Below are positions 52,988-61,031 of a stretch of DNA of 64,000 nt, one piece after another. This DNA comes from Leuconostoc lactis (lineage in GTDB: Bacteria; Bacillota; Bacilli; Lactobacillales; Lactobacillaceae). The notes under the pieces were generated by a model. It saw nothing but the letters and a program-made list of their open reading frames with translations. It was not told the origin of the DNA and searched no databases. Position 1 is the stretch's first letter. The number at the start of each line of letters is the position of its first letter. The position numbers and the translations under genes were made by a program. Location of the stretch: assembly GCF_007954625.1 (NCBI RefSeq), contig NZ_CP042420.1:1314501-1378500 (forward strand), read 5' to 3'.

Positions 52988-53569
52988 ATGATAGAAAAAT
53001 ACTCACAAAAAAGAGATGAAGTTTATGATCTTATGCGTGGTCAAAAATTTCGTGCGATTGGTCGATTAGTTATTGCGGTATTATATGATCTCCTTGTTAT
53101 TGGAACACTTTTTATCCGAAAATCTTTGTGGGTGAACATAATACTGGTACTTTTGGCAGTAGTTGTTACAATTTTAACGACACTGTTGATCAATAAGTAT
53201 TTTAGAATCCTAAAGTACCTTCGATATACAAAGATAAATAATATAGATATCCAAGATATGGATGTGATTGATGAACAGTTTAAATCTTTGAAAAAACACA
53301 AGTATCCTCTTGGTGTTTATGAGAATGATAATGATTATATGCTAGAATGGATGCCGTACAAACGATATGGCCATGCAACGACGATTCTAATTTCTAAGGC
53401 ACAATTTAATATGTACTAGAACCATGATAAGCTAGAGGAGATTATTGCAATTATTAAAGAGGGTGCTGAAAAGGCTTATCGAAAAAATAGTATGTATGTA
53501 CTTAATCAACATTTTTATGTTGATGATACAACAGTAAATCAAGATGCCAAATCAATCGATAAGCCATAG
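52988..53569 (+). pseudogene. Two-helix membrane protein interrupted by an in-frame amber codon
   Basis: From ATG 52988 (AAGGA at 52976-52980) the frame encodes 143 residues with two transmembrane helices (about 31-50 and 54-74) and a cytoplasmic C-terminal part, then reaches TAG at 53417-53419. The same frame continues without interruption for another 49 codons (NHDKLEEIIAIIKEGAEKAY, then RKNSMYVLNQHFYVDD) to a second TAG at 53569, next to a terminator. One change from CAG to TAG would explain it. The family is unknown. A truncated protein may still be made. Confidence 0.72.
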
Positions 53570-53570
53570 T

Positions 53571-53602
53571 AAAAACCACAACTTAATTAAGTTGTGGTTT
53601 TT
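53571..53602 (+). terminator. Bidirectional terminator between the interrupted gene and lacI
   Basis: AAAAACCACAACTT, loop AATT, AAGTTGTGGTTTTT. Confidence 0.92.
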
Positions 53603-53621
53603 ATTTGCATAAGTTTATATG

Positions 53622-54611
53622 TTATATTTTTGCTACTGTGTCACCAGGTTTCAATACCACATCTGTAAAAATAATGGTATGAGGTGAGAGTGCTTGGTTG
53701 GCAATTGTTGTAATAGCCAGTTCACCCATTTGGATAAAATTTTGTTGGACGGCTGTTAAACGAGGTCGTGTGAGCTGGGTGAGATCCGTACCATCAACGG
53801 TGATAATTGACAGGTCATCAGGGACACTAACGCCAGCATCTTTAGCACTATTCAGAATACCAATCCCAACAATGTCAGCAGATCCAATCACTGCAGTGAA
53901 GGGTAATGGCACGCCAAAATTTTGAATGGTCTCAAGACCGGTCTGATAAGCATTTTCAATACCCCAAATAAAGGCCGGATTATAATGAATCTCATGTTTT
54001 GCTAGTGCATCAATGAAGCCTTGACGCCGTAACGTCGCGACTACCGAGTCTGGATCAGCGGCACCAATTAACGCGATTTGACGATGCCCCTGATCATATA
54101 AATAATCAACGATGGTATGCATCATCGCATAATTATCAGAAGAAATAGACGTAATGCCATTATTTAATTGATTGGAAATACTCAAAAGGTGTGTGTCAGC
54201 CGTCATTAATACATCAAAAACAGCTGTTTCAAGGTCAACCGCCAACATCACCACAGCTAACAATTGTCGTGAGAGCAATGATTTGACCGTTTTAATTTGG
54301 TGCTGGACATCATTTTCCAGAAAAACAATTAACAATTCATATTCCAGTTCAAATGCTTGACGTTGCATACCTTTAATAATTTCATCAGCAAAGTTGGTAT
54401 GTGTTGCAGGGACAAGTACGCCAATCACGCGACTTGCCTTTTGTGACAAATCGGCAGCCGATTGATTTTTATAATAACCCATCTCTTCGGCGAGTTGGCG
54501 GACGCGCTGGGCTGTTTCCGCACTAAAACGCCCACGATTTGTCAAAATTCGTGAGACGGATGCCGCTGAAATGCCGGCGCGATTTGCAATGTCCTTAATT
54601 GTAATAGCCAT
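53622..54611 (-). CDS. LacI-family regulator of the alpha-glucoside locus (MalR-like)
   Basis: 329 aa. N-terminal LacI helix-turn-helix and hinge (TIKDIANRAGISAASVSRIL, then NRGRF) and a periplasmic-binding-like effector domain from about 60. It is divergent from the permease and GH13 genes and its promoter region contains the palindrome GTAAACGTTTAC over the permease -35, so it probably represses both. The ATG at 54611 lies seven bases after the -10 with no ribosome site, so the mRNA is likely leaderless. An upstream frame to 54647 overlaps the promoter. Confidence 0.87.
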   Translation of the reverse strand: MAITIKDIANRAGISAASVSRILTNRGRFSAETAQRVRQLAEEMGYYKNQSAADLSQKASRVIGVLVPATHTNFADEIIKGMQRQAFELEYELLIVFLENDVQHQIKTVKSLLSRQLLAVVMLAVDLETAVFDVLMTADTHLLSISNQLNNGITSISSDNYAMMHTIVDYLYDQGHRQIALIGAADPDSVVATLRRQGFIDALAKHEIHYNPAFIWGIENAYQTGLETIQNFGVPLPFTAVIGSADIVGIGILNSAKDAGVSVPDDLSIITVDGTDLTQLTRPRLTAVQQNFIQMGELAITTIANQALSPHTIIFTDVVLKPGDTVAKI

Positions 54612-54618
54612 AATCCAT

Positions 54619-54647
54619 ATTATAGCGTAAAGTCGGTTGACAAACAA
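54619..54647 (-). promoter_or_regulatory. Promoter of the lacI gene, predicted leaderless transcript
   Basis: On the minus strand TTGTTT (54647-54642), 17-base spacer, TATAAT (54624-54619); the ATG (54611) is seven bases further on, at the expected transcript start. Confidence 0.8.
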
Positions 54648-54649
54648 AA

Positions 54650-54710
54650 TGAAAGCGTTTACAATACGAAGTGCGTAAACGTTTACTCAAAATCCAAAAA
54701 AGATTATGTT
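54650..54710 (+). promoter_or_regulatory. Divergent operator region: cre box and LacI-type operator over the permease promoter
   Basis: TGAAAGCGTTTACA (54650-54663) is a perfect cre. GTAAACGTTTAC (54675-54686) is a 12-bp LacI-type palindrome that overlaps the -35 TTTACT (54682-54687) of a promoter with TATGTT (54705-54710, spacer 17). Confidence 0.87.
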
Positions 54711-54781
54711 TAACATGCTAGCAGTCTTAAATGTAGTCGGGTTCTCAACTAGACAAAATTATCACTTAAAGGAGAGTGACT

Positions 54782-56125
54782 ATGTTGAATCGTACGACGC
54801 AAAACAGGGGACAGCTGCCGATGCTCACCAGTATGCAGCTATTCCTGATGACTTTTGGCTATGCTGGCGTTCAAGTCGCATTTTCAGTGCAAACTGGTAA
54901 TATGGGTCGCATATTTCAGACTTTAGGCGCTGACCCAACAAAGCTAGGGTTTTTCTTCATCTTGCCGCCATTGGCAGGGATGGTAACGCAACCATTAATT
55001 GGCTATTTCTCTGATAAAACCTGGTTGCCAAAACTCGGACGGCGAATACCATACTTGATTTGTGGCTGTTTGGTTTCCTTGATTGTCCTACTCCTGTTAC
55101 CCAATACGGGGTCACTAGGATTTGGGTACGGATCCATGATGGCTTTGTGGTTTGGGGCGGTGACTGTACTATTCATGGATCTATCGGCCAATGTGTCGAT
55201 GCAGCCGTTTAAAATGCTGATTCCAGACATGGTCAATGCACGCCAAACCGATAAAGCCTGGAGTTTACAAAATATCTGGGGCAGTTTAGGCGGTGTCATT
55301 GCTTTCGTTTTTCCATTTATTTTGACTGCATTTGGGGTCGCCAATACAGCATCACGGGGCGTTGTGCCTGATTCCGTTAAAATTTCATTCTACGTGGCTG
55401 CAGCAATTTTATTGTTCTCAACGATTTTCACGATTATGAATGTGAAGGAGTATGATCCAAAGACCTTAGCTGATTATCATGGCTATCAGTCCGACACAAA
55501 AACGCATGAATCACTGCTAACAATTCTAAAGCACGCACCAAAGGTATTTTGGACACTGGGAATTGTTGAATTCTTTGTTTGGTTTGGTATTCCATATATG
55601 TGGACTTATTCAACTGGGGCATTATCCGAAAATATTTGGCATGTTTCTGATCCTGCCTCAGCAGGTTATCAGTCGGCTGGTAACTGGTTTGGCATTTTAC
55701 AGGCAGTTTATTCGTTAGTAGCAATTATTGTGGGTATTGCGTTTCAACGGTTAAACAATCGCACGCGCCAATGGGCTTATTTCTTGAGTTTAATCATTGG
55801 TGGGGTTGGTTTCCTGGTGGTTGCGTATGGGCATACGCATTTATCATCACTGATTGGTTTTAGCTTGTTCGGTATTGGGTGGATGGCGTTGATTTCAATT
55901 CCGTATACGATCCTAACCAATGCGTTGGATGGCAAACACGATGGGGTGTACTTGGGCTTGTTTAACTGCTTCATTTGTATCCCCCAAATTGTAGCCTCGG
56001 TGGCCAGCTTTGCCATTTTTTCAGCGGTGGGGCAATCAATGGCCAATATGTTAGCAGTTGCCGGTGTTTGTTTAATGATTGGTGGTTGTTTGATATGGAT
56101 AGTCAAAGAAGAAAAGCGTTATTAA
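54782..56125 (+). CDS. MFS permease of the SLC45/GPH-like sugar family (maltose/isomaltose)
   Basis: 447 aa, about twelve helices. QLFLMTFGYAGVQVAFSVQT and PPLAGMVTQPLIGYFSDKTW are signatures of the SLC45-type sugar/H+ symporters used by lactobacilli for maltose and isomaltose; LSANVSMQPFKMLIPDM is shared with them. AAAGGAGA precedes ATG 54782; a GTG at 54776 is too close to it. The next gene, a GH13 alpha-glucosidase, starts 15 bases after the stop. CcpA and LacI sites upstream show catabolite repression and induction. Confidence 0.85.
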   Translation: MLNRTTQNRGQLPMLTSMQLFLMTFGYAGVQVAFSVQTGNMGRIFQTLGADPTKLGFFFILPPLAGMVTQPLIGYFSDKTWLPKLGRRIPYLICGCLVSLIVLLLLPNTGSLGFGYGSMMALWFGAVTVLFMDLSANVSMQPFKMLIPDMVNARQTDKAWSLQNIWGSLGGVIAFVFPFILTAFGVANTASRGVVPDSVKISFYVAAAILLFSTIFTIMNVKEYDPKTLADYHGYQSDTKTHESLLTILKHAPKVFWTLGIVEFFVWFGIPYMWTYSTGALSENIWHVSDPASAGYQSAGNWFGILQAVYSLVAIIVGIAFQRLNNRTRQWAYFLSLIIGGVGFLVVAYGHTHLSSLIGFSLFGIGWMALISIPYTILTNALDGKHDGVYLGLFNCFICIPQIVASVASFAIFSAVGQSMANMLAVAGVCLMIGGCLIWIVKEEKRY

Positions 56126-56140
56126 AAAAGGAGAATTAAC

Positions 56141-57823
56141 ATGACAGCAGCAATTCAATGGTGGCAAAAAGCAGTGGTTTATCAAGTTTATCCGAGGTCC
56201 TTTCAGGATACTGACGGTGATGGGATTGGTGATTTGAAGGGAATTACACAACGCCTTGATTACATCAAGAAATTAGGCGCCGATGTTATTTGGCTTAACC
56301 CCGTTTACGCATCGCCAGATAAAGATAATGGTTACGACATTTCCGATTATGAAGCCATTAACACGAAATTTGGCACGATGGCTGATTTTGATGACCTATT
56401 AGCACAAGCCCATGATAAGGGGCTTAAGATTATGATGGACTTGGTGGTTAATCACACCTCAGACCAACACCCGTGGTTCATTGAAAGTCGGCAATCACAA
56501 GATAATGACAAGCGCGATTTCTATATTTGGCGCGATCCCGTTGATGGGCATGAGCCAAATAATTGGGGATCCTTCTTCTCGGGACCAGCTTGGCAATTTG
56601 ATGACGCTACGGGACAGTATTATTTGCATTTATTTGTTGAAGGGCAACCTGATTTGAACTGGGTGAATCCTGAAGTACGTCAGGCTGTCTTTGATATGAT
56701 GAATTTCTGGGTGGACAAGGGCATTGATGGTTTTCGCATGGACGTGATTTCCCTAATTTCTAAGCCTGATGGCCTACCCGATGGCGAAGTACCTGAAGGT
56801 GGGGATTATGGTAATTCAAATCAAGCGGTCGCCAATGGCCCCCACGTCCATGAGTATTTGCAAGAAATGCGCCAAAAAGTCTTAAATCGGGCAGATATGG
56901 TGACCGTTGGCGAAGCATCAGGGGTGGATATTGAAAACGCCGTGAAGTATGCTAATCAAGATCATTCAGAATTGAATATGGTCTTCCAATTTGAACATAT
57001 GGATCTTGATCACAATCCCAACCCAGCGCTTGGCAAGTGGTATGATAAAAAAGTTTCACTGGTTGATTTAAAAGCGAATTTATCCAAATGGCAAAACGAT
57101 TTGGCGGGTAAAGCATGGAATTCATTGTATTGGGATAACCACGATCAGCCACGGGCTGTGAGCCGCTACGGGGATGATCGGACAGAATATCGTGTTGTTT
57201 CTGCCAAAATGGTCGCAACGCTCCTGCATTTCATGCAGGGCACGCCATACATTTACCAAGGTGAAGAAATTGGTATGACGAACGCCTACAATTTGCAACG
57301 TGATGACTTTGACGATGTTGAAATTAAAAATGCTTTTAAGTACTTAATCGATCAAGATCATTTAACCGATGAAGCCACGATGTTAAGGTACGTCCATGCC
57401 AAAGGTCGGGATAACGCTCGGACACCCATGCAGTGGGATGACAGCGCCAATGCAGGTTTTACTACTGGCACACCTTGGTTGAAGTTGAACGATAATTATG
57501 AAACGATTAACGTGGCAGAAGCCTTAAACGATCCAAATTCAATTTTCTATTATTATCAGAAGTTAATCCGCCTACGGCATGACTTGCCAATTATCACTAC
57601 CGGTACTTATCAATTATTAGATCCAACTGATGCGCAAGTTTATACTTATCGTCGAGTTGGAGAAAATGATACCTTACTCGTCATTAACAACTTTACGAGT
57701 GACACCTTAACACGTGATTATCAAGTCCCTGAGACGGCAACGATAATTATTAGTAATTATGACAATGATGCTGGCACGACATTACGGCCCTATGAAGCCA
57801 AAGTCTATCACCTGACCAACTAA
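56141..57823 (+). CDS. GH13 alpha-glucosidase, oligo-1,6-glucosidase type
   Basis: 560 aa cytoplasmic retaining enzyme. Nucleophile D201 in GFRMDVI, acid/base E258 in TVGEASG, transition-state stabiliser D335 in NHDQPR, and WWQKAVVYQVYPRSF near the start are as in GH13 subfamily 31. The residue after D201 is Val, which from known enzymes (isomaltase, oligo-1,6-glucosidase) marks alpha-1,6 preference, while Thr, Gly or Ala marks alpha-1,4. So isomaltose and isomalto-oligosaccharides (from dextran) are likely substrates. AAAAGGAGAA precedes the ATG. Operon with the permease; terminator follows. Confidence 0.9.
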   Translation: MTAAIQWWQKAVVYQVYPRSFQDTDGDGIGDLKGITQRLDYIKKLGADVIWLNPVYASPDKDNGYDISDYEAINTKFGTMADFDDLLAQAHDKGLKIMMDLVVNHTSDQHPWFIESRQSQDNDKRDFYIWRDPVDGHEPNNWGSFFSGPAWQFDDATGQYYLHLFVEGQPDLNWVNPEVRQAVFDMMNFWVDKGIDGFRMDVISLISKPDGLPDGEVPEGGDYGNSNQAVANGPHVHEYLQEMRQKVLNRADMVTVGEASGVDIENAVKYANQDHSELNMVFQFEHMDLDHNPNPALGKWYDKKVSLVDLKANLSKWQNDLAGKAWNSLYWDNHDQPRAVSRYGDDRTEYRVVSAKMVATLLHFMQGTPYIYQGEEIGMTNAYNLQRDDFDDVEIKNAFKYLIDQDHLTDEATMLRYVHAKGRDNARTPMQWDDSANAGFTTGTPWLKLNDNYETINVAEALNDPNSIFYYYQKLIRLRHDLPIITTGTYQLLDPTDAQVYTYRRVGENDTLLVINNFTSDTLTRDYQVPETATIIISNYDNDAGTTLRPYEAKVYHLTN

Positions 57824-57839
57824 ATTCAGACACATAACA

Positions 57840-57866
57840 AAAAGCCTTCGTCAATCGAAGGCTTTT
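57840..57866 (+). terminator. Bidirectional terminator after GH13 gene
   Basis: AAAAGCCTTCG, loop TCAAT, CGAAGGCTTTT. Confidence 0.88.
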
Positions 57867-57879
57867 ACTATTGGTTTGA

Positions 57880-58719
57880 TTAAGCTTCATCGGTGGCTTC
57901 TTGGATAATCAACGTACTGCCGAATGGATCAACCACTGTCAGTGTATGGGCCTCTATCAATTGCCCGCGATCAGCAAATCGGGTTTTTAGTTGCGCAAAA
58001 TAGGCTGGATTAACGGCAATTGTCCAATCAGCTAAACCATTTTCTTGCGGTTGGCGTTGCGCTACTTGGGCGCCTAACCACGTATTATAGGCATGGTGAT
58101 GGTGGTAGCGGTTATGCGAATAAAAGTTGGCGCTATTAGCGAAGGTGGTCGTCAAATTCATCCCCAAGCCATCAATGAAGAAAGCATCCCCAGCTGCTAC
58201 GTTATGGCCCACAAAATGTAAATGGCCAATCGTGGTCTGGGGCGGAAAGCCTGTCCAGTTGCTTTTCCGTGCCTGCAATAACGTGGCAACGTCAACGGCT
58301 TTAGTGCCCATTTGGACAAAATTTTGATCCCATTGCCATTGTTTGCGCGGCCGATCATGATAGAGTTCGATCCCGTTGCCATTGGGATCGTTTAAATAAA
58401 AAGCTTCACTAACATCATGGTCACCGCCACCCAGCGGGTAGTTGATTGTCAAAAGATGTGCCACTAAACTTGCGAGACTAGCAGTATCTGGGAAGAGTAG
58501 GGCGAAATGATATAACCCTTGCCGTGGTGCACTTGGCGTTGCCCCGTTAAATACCAACGTGAGGATTGGCGGTTGGCTAGCCGTTAACGCATAACCATAG
58601 GTTTGCGCGTCAATTTTTGTTTCCACGAAACCAAGAATGTCGCGATAAAAAGGCCGCATTTGGGCTTCATCATTCGCGACGAGCGTGAGGTGTGTCATGT
58701 GGTAAGTGATTTGTTGCAT
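57880..58719 (-). CDS. Two-domain VOC protein, extradiol ring-cleavage dioxygenase-like
   Basis: 279 aa made of two VOC modules. The first begins YHMTHLTLVANDEAQMRPFY and holds EAFYLNDPNGNGIELYHDR with a C-terminal Glu; the second begins TIGHLHFVGHNVAAGDAFF and has RYHHHHAYNTW. The His in THL, the His in GHLH, and the Glu are the expected metal ligands of catechol 2,3-dioxygenase-like enzymes. Similar proteins of lactic acid bacteria (CatE-like, often annotated as ring-cleaving dioxygenase) have no proven substrate. The start at 58719 is preceded by AGGAT; the longer frame to 58770 lacks a site. Monocistronic. Confidence 0.78.
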   Translation of the reverse strand: MQQITYHMTHLTLVANDEAQMRPFYRDILGFVETKIDAQTYGYALTASQPPILTLVFNGATPSAPRQGLYHFALLFPDTASLASLVAHLLTINYPLGGGDHDVSEAFYLNDPNGNGIELYHDRPRKQWQWDQNFVQMGTKAVDVATLLQARKSNWTGFPPQTTIGHLHFVGHNVAAGDAFFIDGLGMNLTTTFANSANFYSHNRYHHHHAYNTWLGAQVAQRQPQENGLADWTIAVNPAYFAQLKTRFADRGQLIEAHTLTVVDPFGSTLIIQEATDEA

Positions 58720-58907
58720 TGGCTCTATCCTGACTGTTGATTTACTGTGCTTACTAATTATAAGTATCATAAGCTGTTGTACGTAAAAAGTCTAGTAATT
58801 TGCTGACATTGACATGCGCTGTTCTGTGATTGAAATTTTGATTGTGAATCACGACAGTTGGTAAACGCTACCAAAGCCTATGATAAGGCGTTTTGTGTTT
58901 GCTTGAT

Positions 58908-58936
58908 TTGTGAAATTACCGCGAGAGTGATATAAT
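58908..58936 (+). promoter_or_regulatory. Promoter of the GlsB-type stress gene
   Basis: TTGTGA (58908-58913), 17-base spacer, TATAAT (58931-58936); the AGGAGT-type site (GGAGGAG, 58973-58979) precedes ATG 58986. Confidence 0.75.
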
Positions 58937-58985
58937 ATAACCAACAAGTAATAAGAATATAGCGCAAAGGACGGAGGAGTCTCAT

Positions 58986-59231
58986 ATGATTTGGTCATTA
59001 ATTGTTGGTGCCATTATTGGTGCAATTGCAGGTGCTATTACGAACCGTGGGGCATCAATGGGTTGGATTAGTAATATCCTTGCCGGCTTGATTGGTTCAG
59101 CTATCGGTCAAGGAGTTCTTGGCCACTGGGGTCCAACTCTAGCTGGTATGGCTTTGATTCCTTCAATTATTGGGGCGGTTGTCCTAGTACTGATTGTGTC
59201 AGCTGTGTTCGGTATTCGAGCAAACCGCTAA
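58986..59231 (+). CDS. GlsB/YeaQ/YmgE-family small stress membrane protein
   Basis: 81 aa with three transmembrane helices and the glycine-rich transglycosylase-associated signature: VGAIIGAIAGAITNRG, then WISNILAGLIGSAIGQGVLG. Family members are induced by general stress; function is unknown. GGAGGAG before the ATG is strong, and the gene has its own promoter and terminator. Confidence 0.9.
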   Translation: MIWSLIVGAIIGAIAGAITNRGASMGWISNILAGLIGSAIGQGVLGHWGPTLAGMALIPSIIGAVVLVLIVSAVFGIRANR

Positions 59232-59280
59232 AACAAGTGAATAGCAGCAGTGTTATCTGAGATAAACCTGCTGACATGTG

Positions 59281-59309
59281 AAAGGGAACCGTTAAGGTTC
59301 CCTTTTTTT
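59281..59309 (+). terminator. Terminator of the GlsB-type gene
   Basis: AAAGGGAACC, loop GTTAA, GGTTCCCTTTTTTT. Confidence 0.92.
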
Positions 59310-59338
59310 AGACAGACGATAGCGTTTGTTAACAGAAT

Positions 59339-59368
59339 TTGAACTCACCCCAAATTCTGTTGTAAACT
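59339..59368 (+). promoter_or_regulatory. Promoter of the ClC gene, predicted leaderless transcript
   Basis: TTGAAC (59339-59344), 18-base spacer, TAAACT (59363-59368). The ATG at 59375 begins seven bases after the -10, at the expected transcript start, with no proper ribosome site. Confidence 0.6.
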
Positions 59369-59374
59369 AAGGCT

Positions 59375-60913
59375 ATGTTAAATCAGAAGTTACAGTTAAA
59401 TACGTCAAAACTAGCTATTGTGGGTTACGGTGTCCTGATTGGTTTTCTAACCGGTATCGTGGTGAGTCTATTTCGGCTATCAATCGAAAAAGTTTTAGCG
59501 TACTTTCAGACCTTATACCTTGCTGTCGGACGGGGTGAATTGTTCTCACTGGTCCTCATTATCTTGTTAAATGCTGGCTGTCTCATCGTAGCTGCTTGGT
59601 TACTCAAGCAAAATCCGCATATATCAGGATCAGGGATACCACAAGTTGAAGGGGTATTAACCGGCGAGATCACGGATAATTGGTGGGCAACCCTTTGGCG
59701 CAAATTTACTGCTGGTATTTTAGCCATTGGTAGTGGCCTGATGCTTGGCCGTGAGGGGCCATCGATTCAACTTGGCGCTGCAATTGGTCAAGGCGTGGCA
59801 AAATACCGACATTTAAGCCATAACAAAGCAAAAAGTTTAATCGCCAGTGGGGCTGCCGCCGGTCTATCCGCGGCCTTTAACGCCCCGCTAGCTGGTGTGA
59901 TGTTCGTCCTTGAAGAAATCTATCACAGCATTTCACCGTTTGTTTGGGTAGGTGCTGTCACGGGGGCAACTGTATCGGACTTTGTCTCGACGGTGATGTT
60001 TGGGCAAACACCAGTCTTAGCTGTGGGGCATTTAACCGTCTTTCCGGTGAAGTTGTACGGTTTGCTCTTGGTATTTGGGCTGATGTTAGGGTTGTTTGGT
60101 TATATGTATCAACGTGTCCTACTGGCTAGCTTGTCTCTGTATGACAAATTACCACTGCCCAAGTATTTTTATGGGGTGATCCCATTTATTTTAGTGCTGC
60201 CAGTTGGCCTACTTTGGCCACACGTTTTGGGTGGTGGTAACGGCTTGATTTTATCGCTCAATAATACCCCAACTAGCGTTAAGCTAGTGCTAGGTCTATT
60301 GGCTGTGCGGTTTGTTTTTTCAATGGTGAGTTATGGTTCTGGACTGCCAGGTGGGATCTTTTTACCTATTCTCACGTTAGGAGCTTTGAGTGGGACCCTC
60401 ATTGGCAATGTGTTCGTGACCTTGAACTGGATGCCAACGACTTATATTTTAAATTTTGTGGTGATTGGTATGGCAGGGTATTTTGCTTGTATTGGTAAAG
60501 CGCCGTTTACTGCGATCATTCTTGTTTTTGAAATGGTTGGAAGCGTCACGCATATTTTGCCATTGGCCTTTGTCAGTTTAGTGGCTTATTTAGTCGTCGA
60601 TTTACTCAACGGTGCGCCAATTTACGAATCATTGTTGGCTAGATTATTACAGCAAAACCAGCAAAACAGCGCTTCATCTGAGATGACCACGCTTGAAATT
60701 CCCGTCTTAGCCGGCAGCATCATGGAAGATCAGCAAATACGCGACTTGCATTTAATGCCCAACAGTTTAATCACATTGGTAAAACGATCAGATAACTTGC
60801 TCATTCCAAAGGGTGACTTGGTTTTGCGCGCGGGCGACATCATTTACCTGCGGGCCAGTCAAGATGTGGCACAAGCCATTAAAAGACAATTACTAGCGAC
60901 GGTGGCAGTGTAG
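59375..60913 (+). CDS. ClC-family H+/Cl- antiporter with C-terminal TrkA-C domain
   Basis: 512 aa. The transport core has the ClC signatures SGSGIPQVEG (as HISGSGIPQVEGV), GREGPSIQLGAAIGQ and GSGLPGGIFLPIL, and the gating glutamate is in GREGP. About eleven to twelve helical segments to about 430, then a soluble TrkA-C-like domain (ITLVKRSDNLLIPKGDLVLR) that may bind a ligand and regulate the channel. Proteins of this type often move fluoride or chloride with protons in acid stress. Predicted leaderless mRNA (see promoter). Confidence 0.9.
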   Translation: MLNQKLQLNTSKLAIVGYGVLIGFLTGIVVSLFRLSIEKVLAYFQTLYLAVGRGELFSLVLIILLNAGCLIVAAWLLKQNPHISGSGIPQVEGVLTGEITDNWWATLWRKFTAGILAIGSGLMLGREGPSIQLGAAIGQGVAKYRHLSHNKAKSLIASGAAAGLSAAFNAPLAGVMFVLEEIYHSISPFVWVGAVTGATVSDFVSTVMFGQTPVLAVGHLTVFPVKLYGLLLVFGLMLGLFGYMYQRVLLASLSLYDKLPLPKYFYGVIPFILVLPVGLLWPHVLGGGNGLILSLNNTPTSVKLVLGLLAVRFVFSMVSYGSGLPGGIFLPILTLGALSGTLIGNVFVTLNWMPTTYILNFVVIGMAGYFACIGKAPFTAIILVFEMVGSVTHILPLAFVSLVAYLVVDLLNGAPIYESLLARLLQQNQQNSASSEMTTLEIPVLAGSIMEDQQIRDLHLMPNSLITLVKRSDNLLIPKGDLVLRAGDIIYLRASQDVAQAIKRQLLATVAV

Positions 60914-61031
60914 TCAGATATGCTAACGAGTATAAAGTGATTTAAAATGGGCGTAATCTGTGTATAAAATGTGAGAAAATATAGTATAAGATTATTGTTG
61001 TTTTATTTTTCGGGAGAATTGAGGAGATGTG

